DNA of 64,000 nucleotides from Cryptomeria japonica (lineage: Eukaryota > Streptophyta > Pinopsida > Cupressales > Cupressaceae), in assembly GCF_030272615.1 (NCBI RefSeq), contig NW_026728915.1:202501-266500 (forward strand). Direction: 5' to 3'. Position 1 is the stretch's first letter, and the number at the start of each line of letters is the position of its first letter. Under the pieces are notes generated by a model, which saw only the letters and a list, made by a program, of their open reading frames with translations, was not told the DNA's origin and did no database searches. Positions 1-11,801 of this stretch are shown piece by piece. The position numbers and the translations under genes are program-made.

Positions 1-839
1 TCTTTTTCTCTGTGTATGATCGGTCTCAGTTATCTTCAGGCTTTCTAGGCCTTTCATGGTCGTAATATAGATTTGGATATATATATTTATATATATATAT
101 TGTGAATATATATAGACATACATCTATATAACCTTATTTATATATAGATATATGTATATATGTTCATACATATTCATAAATATCTACCTTTTTACTCATA
201 CTTTTCAAGATAAATTGACTCAACTGTATATTTCAATATTCATCTTTCTTTCAAAATTAGTGTCTTCCTAGTTATCTCCAAAATAATCTCATTACGATTA
301 GGGTCAATCTAATAAATTTTTTCATCTCACTTAAGCTTTCCCATGACACTCAATTAGGGCTTGGAAAGCTCTTTGTTTGAATTAAATTCTATGATGGATG
401 GTAGCTCTCCACGCTCTCTATGCAGAAATATTTATGGAATTTTCTTCATAAATGTATATTGAGCCTATCTTTTAACCTTTGATGGGTCTTGATCATTGAC
501 CAAGCATTATGTTTTCTGGAGATTTTTTTGGGACTAATATCTTGAGTTTTATATTTTAACAAGGTGACCATTCAAGCAGGTATGATCAATTGTGAAAATT
601 AGATTAAAAGCTAACCTCTGTTCGGTTTTGTTTTTTCTAACATTCTGGGAAGAAATATTTTGAGTTTTCATGCAGCTTAGAGGGTAGAGCATGCTCACCC
701 TATTTTTTTGGGTTAAGAAGAGGATATCACTCACAAGAAGTAGGATCACCCCAAGAGATGGGCAATCTGCTGCTCATTTTTTCACAAAGGATTTTACATG
801 CCTTCTTTTGTAATATGGACAAGATCCCTTTGTGATCTT
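1..839. other. AT-rich non-coding stretch, no gene seen
   Basis: No reading frame here resembles a known protein. The first 200 bases hold an irregular TA-rich microsatellite (about 76-172). The rest is AT-rich unique-looking sequence. Confidence 0.5.
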
Positions 840-1023
840 TTATCTCCATTTTGGTAACTTAAATCTTATATTTTCCGATCCTCAAGTGATCTGGGCTAGA
901 CCGAAGGTTTTCTTCCCTCCATTCTTTCCTACCGGTGCCAACACTGAATGGAGGTGTGAATGTAACTATTTTTTAATTAATAAAATTCTTTAGCTTCGGC
1001 CTTTTATCGATCAAAAAAAAAAA
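840..1023 (+). mobile_element. Possible 3' tail of a LINE
   Basis: AT-rich sequence with an AATAAA-like signal (TTAATAAAATTC) ends in TTATCGATC followed by a run of A at about 1,013-1,023. It abuts the satellite directly. A TTTATCA-type end followed by poly(A) is also seen on the retroposon ending near 3,897. No coding part is recognisable upstream, so this may be a 5'-truncated copy. Confidence 0.3.
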
Positions 1024-1543
1024 ACTACTCACCAAAAATATTGAACCTTAACCCTAAAATTAATTAAATATACCAGATTAAACTATAAAACTAAATTAAA
1101 TATATCCCTAATCTAAAAATTAACATAACAATAATCCTAATAATAAATTAACATTGATTCATATTGAACAATAAGAAAAATTAAACCCTAAAAAAATAGA
1201 ATTGATACTTAAACCATGATGAACTCAAACTTTAATTGTAAAACCTATCACTAAATGAAATATAACTCTAATAATAAACATTATAAAACCTATGTTTAAC
1301 CCTATATCAAATTTAACCTCCATCTTACATCAACCACAATTGAACCATCACACGAAAATAAATTGAACCATGATGATAAACATAATTAAACACTAAAAAA
1401 AATTTGAACCCTTAACCTAAACTAAATTTAATTTGAATCCTAAACCAAACAGAATCCTAACTATAACACAAAATTAATTAAACCGTAACCCTGAACTTAA
1501 TTAAATATTAAATCAAATTGAACACTAAGACTAAACCAGTCCA
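1024..1543. repeat. Degenerate telomere-like satellite, block S1
   Basis: Dense array of short phrases built on CCCTAA / CCTAAAC separated by AATTGAA and AAATTAA spacers, C-rich on the plus strand. There is no perfect CCCTAAA tandem run, so this is not a functional telomere. Its order of phrases matches 40,708-41,030 closely (for example the stretch around TTAACCTCCATCTTA), showing common descent with block S4. Confidence 0.75.
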
Positions 1544-1545
1544 AC

Positions 1546-1833
1546 CACTTTGCGGAGGCCATCGCTGCCCAATTGCTAAACACGATCAATTGCTAGAATG
1601 GGCATATGGATCCTACCTTGACTATTGCTAACCTGATCAAGGATTTTCAAGATATATTAGATGAGTTGGATGAATTCAAAATTTTGCGCATCTATTTGGA
1701 AGGCAATAAAGAGGCAGATTTACTAGCAAATATGGCGATGGGCTACGTGGTAGCTAAATGGTGGAGCAGTAGGGAATCTTTCACAAAAAACTTGTGCAAT
1801 CTGCCTTGTGATGATTCCATCTACTTGCGGTAA
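1546..1833 (+). pseudogene. RNase H-like domain relic of a plant retroelement
   Basis: The frame reads EAIAAQLL near the start, then a helix with IKDFQDILDELDEF, then ILRIYLEGNKEADLLANMAM. This matches the C-terminal half of the RNase H fold often found at the end of plant LINE or RVT_3-type proteins, where an R-E-x-N-x-x-A-D-x-L-A-N motif is diagnostic; here it is EGNKEADLLAN. At least one stop codon interrupts the frame (near 1,597). The N-terminal catalytic half is missing, so this is a fragment. Assignment rests on the motif only. Confidence 0.5.
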
Positions 1834-2025
1834 TTAATGAATTTTAATCATGATTTGATTAAGTTGTTGGCGAAATGACTTCTTTTTTATTTCCCTATTT
1901 GAAGATCTAGAAACTTCCCTTGTGCTTGGATTTTCTATCCTATTGTGTGGCCCATTTCCTTCTATTGTTTAGAGACTTCTTTGGTGTGGCCCATTTCCTG
2001 CTTTTGTTTGGTGACCTGGTTCATT

Positions 2026-3711
2026 ATGGGCGGGGACAAGAAAAGGAAAGAACTGCCTACTTTTGAGCAATGGAAGAAAAATAAGGACATATAGCAGGAA
2101 ATCGTTGATGGGGGAATTGTCCCCTTCATGGAAATAATCCATGGCCCTTTTCCTCTGCTCACATAAAAAAATTTCAATGGGTGGAAGAAAGGGGTTTTGA
2201 GGACTTATGGTGTTGATTACCAGCTGGACGAAACCCTAGTGGCTACGGTTACTAGTCTAGCGTTGAATAGAAGAAGGTTCTATTGAGACAGGAAAAGTGG
2301 AGAGGAAGACATGGCGAATTTATTTGACTAAGACAATGAGCATTCAAGAGTTAACAAAATGGTTGATGGTGGCTACAACAGGAAAGATCTTATGGCTCCT
2401 TAGGCAGATATGGCTGAATTCATCATGAGGTACATTACACTTGATGATATATATGCTAGTATCTTTTCTTACCATTTTACCATTTTGATGATAGATATGC
2501 TAGGAGAGGAAGACATGGCAAATTTATTTAACTAAGACAAGGAGCGTTAAAGAGTTAACAAAATAGTTGATGGTGGCTACAAAATGAAAGATCTTATGGC
2601 TCCCTGGGAGGATATGCTCGAATTCATCATGATGTACATTATGCTTGATGATAGATATGCTAGTATCTTTTCTTACCATGCTATTATCTTTTATATCTTG
2701 CCTCCTCTTTGAAGAATAGTGTTGAAAAACATGTGGAGAATCCAAATAATTCAGTCCTCCAAGAAGTGCTTATTGTGCTCATAATGGAGTATGCTAATAC
2801 CCTTGAAGTTGTTCCCTCTCTCTCTGAGAAAGGCCAACATACTAATATTCAGGAAGTCTCTAATTCAGATATGGAAGTGGATGATAGTGGGAGTGCCAAA
2901 CCTTTTAATGACACTGATTTTAAGGTGGTGGAAAAAGGTGAGATGTTGGTCACCCCTAGTACTTTTACCAGTAAGAATCCCCCCAGATGGGCGACTAGTA
3001 AATATAAATCTACCACCAAGCATATTTTTAAAGCCGAGCCTCTTTCTAAAAACAAGAAGCTTGCAGCTAAGGACTATGGTCCCAAGACTTTGGACTAGGA
3101 AATCAAACTAGACATTCCTCTTAATGTCATAAAGGAAAAGCATAAAGGAAAAGCAGGGGACTATAACTAAAGAAGTGGATAGTGGGTTACAGTGGAATGG
3201 CACTTTGATGAACCTGGTGATGGAAGCGACTAGAATCCAGGAGAGATGCTAGAAGTGGGTGGAGAAGGAAATTGATACCCTTAAAGAGGGGGTTAAGGAG
3301 ATACTAGATATCTTCACACCTTTTCTAGATCCTAGCAAATATGAGAAGCTCATGATCATGACCCATAAGCTCTCCCAAGATGTCGAGGTTATGAAATGCA
3401 ACCATGAACAAAGAATTGGAAAGGTTGAATAGTCTATGGCGAAGATAAATAAAAAACTCAAGAACCTGGTCGACATAAGCAAGGAGGCCATGATTAATAG
3501 TATGGAGGGGCTCAAAAAGATCAATGTCATGGTTGCAAAGTACAAATCCATTCATAGTGATCCTGAGAAATATCTTGGAGGTGAAGACATTGCTCCCAGC
3601 GGAAACAAAACCACATGGCCTAGTTCCAAGACGAAAAGCAAGAGCAGCAATAAGGGCACCTCTAGGTTCATTATGGAGGAACTGGAGGAAATTAAAAACA
3701 TTACCGTCTAG
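2026..3711 (+). pseudogene. Decayed ORF of unrecognised retroposon family (family X)
   Basis: From the ATG at 2,026 the frame reads a basic start (MGGDKKRKELPTFEQWKKNK), then a segment with GGIVPFMEIIHGPFPLL and VDYQLDETLVATVTSLALN, broken by several stops, each of which one transition would explain. After a frameshift near 2,705 it continues with ENPNNSVLQE and EVVPSLSEKG, an acidic linker, a basic stretch, a coiled-coil-like stretch, and finally GGEDIAPSGNK and RFIMEELEEIK. A hydrophobic tail follows to about 3,840. The second half recurs at 39,269-39,820. I do not recognise the family; it may be a gag- or ORF1-like protein. It is not functional here. Confidence 0.5.
2301..2690 (+). repeat. 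204-bp direct tandem duplication inside family X ORF
   Basis: AGAGGAAGACATGGC begins at 2,301 and again at 2,505, and the following roughly 185 bases stay similar. The period of 204 is a multiple of three (68 codons), so the duplication kept the reading frame. Confidence 0.8.
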
Positions 3712-3897
3712 AAGAACAAGGAGCTAGGTGCACTCTCTTATTTTAGTGCTTCTATTTTGTTGTCTGTATCTCTTTTTGCTTTCATGTCTATTCTAGGGTG
3801 CTCCCCTATTTTGCTATTGGTTTCTATTTATTTGGTTGATGGCAAGCTTTAGTAAAAAAAATTGTTTCGAGTCCATGTAAAACCCATTTATCTTTAT

Positions 3898-5545
3898 CAA
3901 AAACACTAAACCAAACTAAACCCTAAACCTAAACAAAATCAAATCCTAACACTACACTAGAAAAAATTGTAACGATAACACTAAATGAAATTGAATCCCA
4001 ATCATGAACTTAATTATAACTCAACACTAAAATTAATCCAAGTTAAATACTAACCCTAAACACCTAATTGAAAATTATAATAACTTAAATCCTAATCATA
4101 AGCCTAACAAAATTAATTCAAATGGAATGATAACCTAAAACCAAATTAAATTGTAGCCCTACCAATAACCAAATTTAACCCTAACACTAAATTGAATTGA
4201 ACAATGAACCAAATTCAACCCTAATCCTAAAAATAATTAAATAATAAGCTAATTAATCCTAATTAAACCCAAATTAAATCTAATTCAATCTAAACTAAAA
4301 CAAACAATAATTCCAATTACATTCCTAACACTAAGCCAAATTTATCCCTAATCAAAAACCTTATAAAACAAAACTCTAACCCTATAAGAAATAGAATCCA
4401 AACCTTAAACAAAATTGAACCCTCACCCTAACATTAAATTGAATTAAATTTAAAACCTAACCATAAACATAAATATAAACTAAACAACATTGAACACTTA
4501 ACCTAAGCTACAATAAATCCAATTCCTAAATAAAATTGAATCCTAGCTATAGGACTAAACCGAATTGAACCATAACCCTAAACCTAATCAAACATTAAAC
4601 CAAATTGAATCCCAATCCTAAACTAATTATACCATAACACTAAAACTAATCTAAATTATATCATAACCCTAAATAAAATTGAATTTGAACATTAAACTAA
4701 ACCTAACTTCAATTCTAAAGCTATCAAGAATTAAACCAAATGAAACCCTAATTGTCAACCTAATTAAAACCTAACCCTAACACTAAGATAAGTTATATCA
4801 TAACCCGAAACCAAATTAAATTGTAGCCACACCAATAAGAAAATTGAACCCTAACCCTATTACTAGACTAAATTAATCCATAACCCTAAATTAAACTGAA
4901 CAATTAACCAAATTCAACCCTAATCCTAAAAATTATTATATAATAAACTAATTAGTCCTAATTAAACTTAAATTTAATCTAATTCAATAAAACTAAAATT
5001 AACACTAATTCCAACTGCATCCCTAACACTAAGCCAAATTTATCCCTAATTGTAAACCTTATAAAATCTAACTCTAACCCTATACAAAATAGAATCCAAA
5101 CCTTGAACAAAATTGAACCCTCACTCTAACATTAAACTAAATTAATCCATAACACTAAACTAATTTGAAACGTAACCATAAACATAAAAATAAACTAAAC
5201 AACATTGAACCCTTAACCTAAGCTAAAGTAAATCTAAATCCTAAAGAAAATTGAATCCTAGCTATAGGACTAAACCAAATTGAACCATAACCCTAAACCT
5301 AATTAAAAATAAAGCCAAATTGAACCCTAATCCTAAACCAATTATACCCTAAGACTAAAACTAAACCAAATTTTTATCATAACCCTAAATAAAATTTAAT
5401 TTGAACATTAAACTAAAATTAATTATAATCTTAAAGTTAATTGAATGTTAAACCAAATGGAACCCTAATTGTCAACCTAATTAAAACCTAACCATTACAC
5501 TAAGATACGTTATATCATAACCATAAACCTAATTGAAGAATATAA
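3898..5545. repeat. Degenerate telomere-like satellite, block S2, with 0.7-kb higher-order repeat
   Basis: Continues the S1 satellite. A higher-order duplication is visible: TTGTAGCC(C/A) at 4,151 recurs at 4,821, and TCCTAGCTATAGGACTAAAC at 4,541 recurs at 5,256, so a unit of about 670-715 bp occurs twice. The homologous block S4 keeps about one unit. No gene. Confidence 0.75.
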
Positions 5546-8500
5546 CAAATTGAGAGAATGGAAAGGTGATGAGTGGTTCTTTTGGAACAGAATGGCAGGG
5601 AAACTGAGGTTGATTGATCCCCTAGAAAGTTGTTCTCGAGAATATCAGAACATATGGTTTACATGGTGTAATTTCAGAAAGGTAACAAAAGGATCTTTTG
5701 TAGGTTTGACAGATTTTACTTCAACAAATAAGTTTACAAAATTGTCAAGAGCTAGGTGGTATTTTGTGTTTAAGTCACCCCTACACTCTCTTTGACCACC
5801 ACCCCATTCAGGCTAGGTTATGTCATAGAAATCTTCCCCCTAGATGTTTCTCTCATAAGCAAAACTTCGCACTTAATACCAATCTGCTAAATGAGAAAGA
5901 ATTGATGTGGGCGGCTTTCATTATCAGATTATTCAATAAGAAAATTTGCAAGCATAGTAACCTCATTTAGGAATAGAACCAAAATATTCTTAGTTGGAAG
6001 TCCTTGTTTCAATTAGAGGGAAAAAAATTAGCCAAGGATAGCAGAAGGGAGGAGACTTTGGTTTGCTGCAACCTTCAAAGGGCTGAAGAAATCCTCTAGA
6101 ACAATCCAAATGATGTGAAGGCTCAAAATTTTATTTGCCTAGCAAAAGACTCTCTATAAAGGATTCAAAATATGAGTATTTAGGGGGCTAAGACCAGAGA
6201 AAGAATTAACTGGCTTGAACATGAGGACAAAAGAACCAATTATTTTTTCCAACTTCTTAAAGGTAAGGAAGCTAGGATTGGAATTGATAGCATTTGTGAT
6301 AATGGTGCAACCGTTACTTACCAAGTAGGTATTTTGAAAGCTTTTGCTCAGTTTTACAAAAATATTTTTTCCTCTAAGGACAATCAAACAAATAAAGCTT
6401 GAGCTAGGAAGTACATTAAAGGGATCATCCCTAGCAAAGTTATCCTAGAGGATGCCTAGTTGTTGGATAGAAATCTCTCTTTAGACGAAATTAAGCCCAT
6501 AAATACCCTTAGCAATAGAAAATCTCTAAGCTCGGATGGTCTTCCGATTGAGTTTTACAAAGAATACATTGAATGAATTGGGGGAGACATGTTGGGTGTA
6601 TATTAAGAAGCTATTAGTAGGGGCTAATTAGGGGAGGACACTAACGAAGGGCTCATTAAGTTGATTCCTAAAGAGTGGGATAAATCTCAGATCAAGAATT
6701 GGAGGCCCATTACTTTATTGAATGTATCCTACAAGATTTTGGCCAAAGCTCGTGCAAAGTGAGTATAAAATATTCTTCCCAAAGTCATTAATCCTACCCA
6801 AATAGGTTTTGTCAAGGGTAGATATATACTACAATTATTACTCACTTGTTGGGAGCCCATGCATTGGGAAAGAGAGTCTAAACAAGACACAACATTACTT
6901 CTATTGGACTTTGAAAAGGCTTACGACATAATAGAATGGAGCTTTGTATGGACGATGATGGAAAGTTTAGGCTTTCCAGAATACTTTTGTAAAATGGTGA
7001 ATATATTGAGGAAGGATGCCAAAGCATGTGTTGAGATTAACAGTAAGAAGTCTATATTTTAATATCTCTCAAGATCCATTAGACAAGGCTGCCCTTTAGC
7101 ACTTGCTATTTTTGTTATCTCAGCCAATGTAATATACTACCTCATGAGGGACTGTAGGACATCTCACAGTTTCACGGCTATTATCTTACCAAATAGAGAG
7201 AATCTTTCCAACATTCATTTTGCAAACAATACGATGATCCTTACTAAGTTGGAAGACGATAACATGGAGATACTTATGGCCAAATTCGATCTATTATGCG
7301 AAGATTTAGGGAGTAGGATCTCATTGGAAAGGAGAGTGAAGATATGTTAGAAGATCCTTTCCTCTTATAATATATATTACACTTATACCCAGCTCTTTAC
7401 TAACTATTAGTTTTTCCACATTCAAAAGAAAATCAAGGAGTTTTTATGGCCGGATGGAAAAGCGGGCATGAAAAAACATGCAATAAAATAGCAATGTTGT
7501 ACCTTAAATAATAATATGGGGGACTTGATCTCAAGGACTTGAGATGGCAAGCATTTCTTTGGCCGAAAACTAGGTATTCTAAGCTCTTCAAGGGAATGAG
7601 CCTTAGAAAATCCCAATTAGACATAACCTTTCCAAGGCCACTCCCAAGAAAAGTGCAGTGTGGAAAGAATTATCGCTTTGTGATATCATTGCAGGACACT
7701 TTGATCTTAGGGCCTTAGGATGCACAATCTTTAAATATATCTGGAAGGATTGGGAGGTAGGAAGGAAATATATTTCTAATAGTGGTTTAGTGGGAGTTAA
7801 CGGGGAGGTGTGTGGAGAATAGTCAATCTAGTGGAATCTGAAATATAAGGAAAAATATCTTGCCCAACTGCAAGGTTGTTCCGCTAAGGCCTCGGATGCT
7901 TTAGGCATCAATACATGTTGATATTTTGAATGATGGAAACCTTTTGAGTTGGAATTTTTTGAAGGATACCTTTCCCATCCCCCCTCTCACCGCAACACTT
8001 ACACTGTTCTATGAGAGGCTTGCTCCTCCCTTGACCTACCTAAAACCTGTTTGTCTGGTGACTCCATATATCTTTTGTTTCATTGGCCTAATGGATCCTC
8101 ATTGCCTAATGTTAAAGAGAAATCTATTTATGTTGTCCTTATTGATTATTCCTCTATATTGTCCCATTTTGAGTCTTGTTAGGGTCTGAATCAAGGTCAT
8201 GACTTTTAAAGGAATTTTTTACCAACTTATGGACTAGACTTAATGAGCACAATAAAAAACCCTTTTTTATGGTTATTGTTGTTACATAATCTACCCATTA
8301 GGAATTTCAATGGTGAGATCTCTATTTTCTCTTGTTGTAAAGTTCATGAGACTCTCAAGCATATTTTATTTGATTGCTTATTTGCTAGGGAGGTCTAATT
8401 AAATTTTTGGATTTCTATTGGTACCAATATTTTTGTTTTTGTGGTGATCTCTGGTCATATCCATAGCCTAAAAAAAGACAAATTTTCTTTTGGTCTATCT

Positions 8501-8937
8501 TTTCTTTAGAAGATTTATGGCTCATTTGGAAGTTTAGGAATGATAGTATTTTTAAAGGAAGAGATAGATTCCTTACTGAGTCTTTGAGGAGGCTCATTAT
8601 GCATAACATTAATGTGCAGGTCACAGTGACTATGAAATTGGCATGGAGGAAATTTGAAAACTTTCTGCAAGATGGACAAACCAGTCTTTACATGGGAGAT
8701 AGCACATGGGTTCTCTTAGACCAAGACCACCAAGGAGCTGTCTGCATTTGAGGAAGGACTGGCTAATTTTATAAGGGATTTATAGCAGTAGAGAAATGAG
8801 AATAGACAAGGAACAAGGATAGACCTACCAGTGGTTATACCTATGATCCATACATATGTAGATCCTATCCTCTGGGGTAGAGAACTGAGGTTGAAGGAAG
8901 GACCACAAGGCTGGACAACGTGGATGGGGATTGTGGT
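5546..8937 (+). mobile_element. LINE C, copy 1 (degraded, 5'-truncated)
   Basis: Non-LTR retrotransposon relic. In order: the end of the endonuclease domain (FTWCNFRKVTKG, then HHP at about 5,800); a linker with INWLEHEDKRTNYFFQLLKG; the reverse transcriptase (GLIKLIPKEWDKS, RPITLLNVSYKILAKA, QIGFVKGRYI, LDFEKAYD at about 6,906); the palm motif, here FANN instead of F/YADD (about 7,220); then zf-RVT-like remains. Many stops and frameshifts. About 220 bp after the palm motif is missing compared with copy 2, at a CTCATTG/CTCATTA microhomology. The 3' UTR present in copy 2 is absent. Loss of both palm aspartates means it is dead. Confidence 0.8.
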
Positions 8938-9577
8938 AAATACTAATTGTAAACCTAAACCAAATTGTACCCTAACCCTACAACTAAAACAAATCAAACC
9001 TTAACCTAAGCAAAATGTAATCTTAACCTTAACACTAAACCAAATTGAATCCTAGCCTTGAACCTAGAATTAAATATTAAATCAAATTAAATGCTAATTG
9101 TATACCTAAATGAAAATAGTAAAATAAAGTGTACAATAACCCTATACCAAAATGAACCCTAACCCTTACTATATTAGGTTTAATCTTTTAATTCCAACCT
9201 CGACTCTAGTTTTATATGTAACTTGACCCTAACAAAATTGAACCCTAACCCTAAAAATAATTGAACCATAAACTTATTACTATACTTGAATCCAAATGGA
9301 ATACTAACCTCAAACCTAATTGAATTATAGATCAAATCCTAACCCTATCACTAAAAAAATTTGAACCTAACCTAAGCCAAGTAGAATCCTAAACCCAATA
9401 GTAAACCAATTGAACCCTAACCTTGAACCTAATTGAACATTAAACCAAATTAAACCCTAACCCTAAACCTAATTAAAAACTAAACTAAATTGAATTGTAA
9501 CACTTAACCAAATTGAGCCATAAACTAATTTGAATCATAAAACCAAATTGAACGCAAACCCTTACTATACTATAGTT
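8938..9577. repeat. Degenerate telomere-like satellite, block S3
   Basis: CCCTAA-based satellite whose phrase order matches 51,580-52,220 nearly base for base, including ATTCCAACC and TTTTATATGTAACTTGACCC. It ends at CTATAGTTAGTC followed by a T run where LINE A begins. Confidence 0.75.
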
Positions 9578-9866
9578 AGTCTTTTTTTTAAAATATTTAT
9601 TATAGAGCAAAAAACAAGGGTACAAATCTAAAAGTCTCATATACATAACGACCTCAAAACTTCATGCTATCATAATGAACTATTTTGTATTTTGATCCTC
9701 CTGGATCCCTAACTAATAAGGACTAACTAATAATATTCATCTTACTAGATACAAAAATATGACAACATGTAAAATTACTGACTCTTTACATCCATGTGAC
9801 CCATCCCATGGGGCCTTCCATCTAGACCAATCTATGATCATCTCTCATCCTGGTCGAGTATATCAT

Positions 9867-11123
9867 CTACTGGCGAATTGGGGCTCTATTGGCTTTGATT
9901 TCCTCCAAAATGGTGTCTAGGGCATTGACAAAAGGAGTACCTTCAACATTAATTCTATGACACGTGTAGCTTTGAGAGAGCTCATGAACGAAGATTTTTG
10001 TATGGTCGTCACTCAGAAATTTCCAGAATTTCTCCTTGTTCAGCCTGATCACTAAATCCACCTATGAAGAGACAAAGTATTGTGTGAGTCTACCAAAAGC
10101 CTCAATAAGGACCCTCTCTTTTATTTGAGACCTTTCTTCATTTCTTATTTTTCATATGTACCAAATAATTTCGCAAGATAACAAGTTCCAAAATAGATTG
10201 TTGTCTTTTTTAATGCCTTTAATATAAATAGTAACAATATTAAGAGGGTTAACATGCAATGGAAATAAAAAACCAAACATTAACCAGATTTCATTAGCAA
10301 TAATATAGTCAAGGAATATATGCCTAGTAGTTTCATTAACTTTAAAAATGGTACAAATTATATCTCTATTATGATCAAATCTAATAGGAAGCTTATCAAT
10401 ATTTAGCAGCCATCTGAATATATTCTTTTTGGGAGCTAACGGGCTGCTCCAAACTATTTTAAACAACTTACCCCATTGCATGGGTGTCAAGTCAGAATAC
10501 CAGTAAGAATTAATGTGTTTAATAATACTATCATTATGCATAAAAGAGTTATAAACCAAGATGGATTTTGACTTACATAACATAGTGTCGTCACACCAAG
10601 AGAAGTCTACAAACCTGTTATCAATAGTTACACATCTTTTGGGAAGCTACAAGGAGACACAAGCATTATACATGATATTATAAGTTCTTTTATTGGAAGT
10701 AGGGAGGTCATACTTACCAGAGAGGTCAACCCAATAGATGAGATCATCATTCAAAGAAATATCCTTAAAATAGAAAATGCCTCTGTTAGCCCAATTTCTA
10801 GTCGAACAACCTTGAGTAAGGGCTAGGGGTTTACCATTGTGGAATAAATTCCACTAGATTGACCTTTCCCCACATATGAGATCATCCCTACTGGCCCAAT
10901 TGTTAGCTATATTGTACCTAACGCTCTCCCACACCCTCCAAATTGACTTGAACACTGATGAGACCACAGTAGAGATAAAGAAACTTCTAGTTAAGAGGTC
11001 ACTAAGGGGGAGGGATTTCCAAGATTTAGCAGTTTTGGGAACACCCAAACTAATATTATTACTAATAAGTATCTTCCATGGCTCATTTCCTTCCAATGCA
11101 TGAAATATCCATTTAGTTGCTAA
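9867..11123 (-). pseudogene. LINE A ORF2, C-terminal part with zf-RVT-like region
   Basis: Read downward from 11,123: FHALEGNEPWKILISNNISL and GVPKTAKSWKSLPLSDLL, the thumb/linker region also found in LINE B at about 37,510. Then a zf-RVT-like segment (FKIVWSSPLAPKKNIFRWLL, near 10,450) that lacks the expected cysteine pair, and a C-terminal tail at 10,061-9,867 ending in LDTILEEIKANRAPI. The part before FHALEGNEPW lies beyond the LTR insertion at 13,903. In-frame stops separate the pieces. Confidence 0.7.
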
Positions 11124-11128
11124 GGAAA

Positions 11129-11789
11129 TGTAATGGTACTTTTCCCCTATGATTAATTAAGTATTTGCAGCGGATTAAATAAAACAAATATTAAGTTAAA
11201 CCTAATGTAATTAACCTTTTAAATTTAAAAGAAAGGTATGTACATCAATAATCAATAAAAAACATTGAGATAATAATTTTCTGAAATGAAATATTAGGGC
11301 AATGACAATATGAAATTGATTAATACATATCTATAAATCACGGAGAGGCTTCTTTCCTGCACACAAAGGATTAGTTATAGGTATAGGGTTTCTAGGCAAG
11401 GGAGCACTCCAGGAGGACACAGTTCTTACACAGAACCCCACATGCCTTCACGACATGAAATAAACATGGTTCTTACATAGAACCCCACATGCCTTCACGA
11501 CATGAAATAAATACAGCCCTAGCCAGGACACTCCCGGGTGTATGTTGTACCTCGAGTTGGACACACATTGTATGCCCCTTCTCCAATGCCCAATGCCCAC
11601 CCACTAGACCTTAACTATCCCCTCTCTTATGCTTCCTTTAATTCATCCTTCTCTTCTCTTCTTCTCCCATCTCCACCTTCTCTATGAATTCATAGGTTTA
11701 TATAATTTCATTATAATAATATTTTTTAATTGCTTTGATTTATATATTCTTTTATTAAAAATTATTTCATGGGAAAAATTCCCATAACA
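11129..11789 (-). repeat. 3' LTR of the nested element
   Basis: Matches 13,284-13,897 over its length. It is 47 bp longer because a segment with CATGCCTTCACGACATGAAA is tandemly duplicated (about 11,422-11,515). Confidence 0.9.
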
Positions 11790-11801
11790 TTTCTCCCCTT
11801 G
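11790..11801 (-). other. Polypurine tract of the nested element
   Basis: Reads CAAGGGGAGAAA on the minus strand, immediately before the 3' LTR. This is the expected plus-strand DNA primer site. Confidence 0.8.

Larger units (their letters stand above)
1544..3897 (+). mobile_element. Retroposon inserted into the satellite
   Basis: The satellite phrase CACTAAGACTAAACC stops at about 1,543 and resumes at about 3,898 with AACACTAAACCAAAC. The homologous site at about 41,030 is uninterrupted, so this 2.35-kb segment is an insertion. It carries an RNase H-like relic, then a decayed protein ORF, then a 3' end with TTTATCTTTATCAAAAA. The short A-tail and the repeated ACTAAACC at the edges suggest target-primed (LINE-type) insertion. 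The exact target duplication is blurred by the satellite. No reverse transcriptase is present. Confidence 0.55.
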
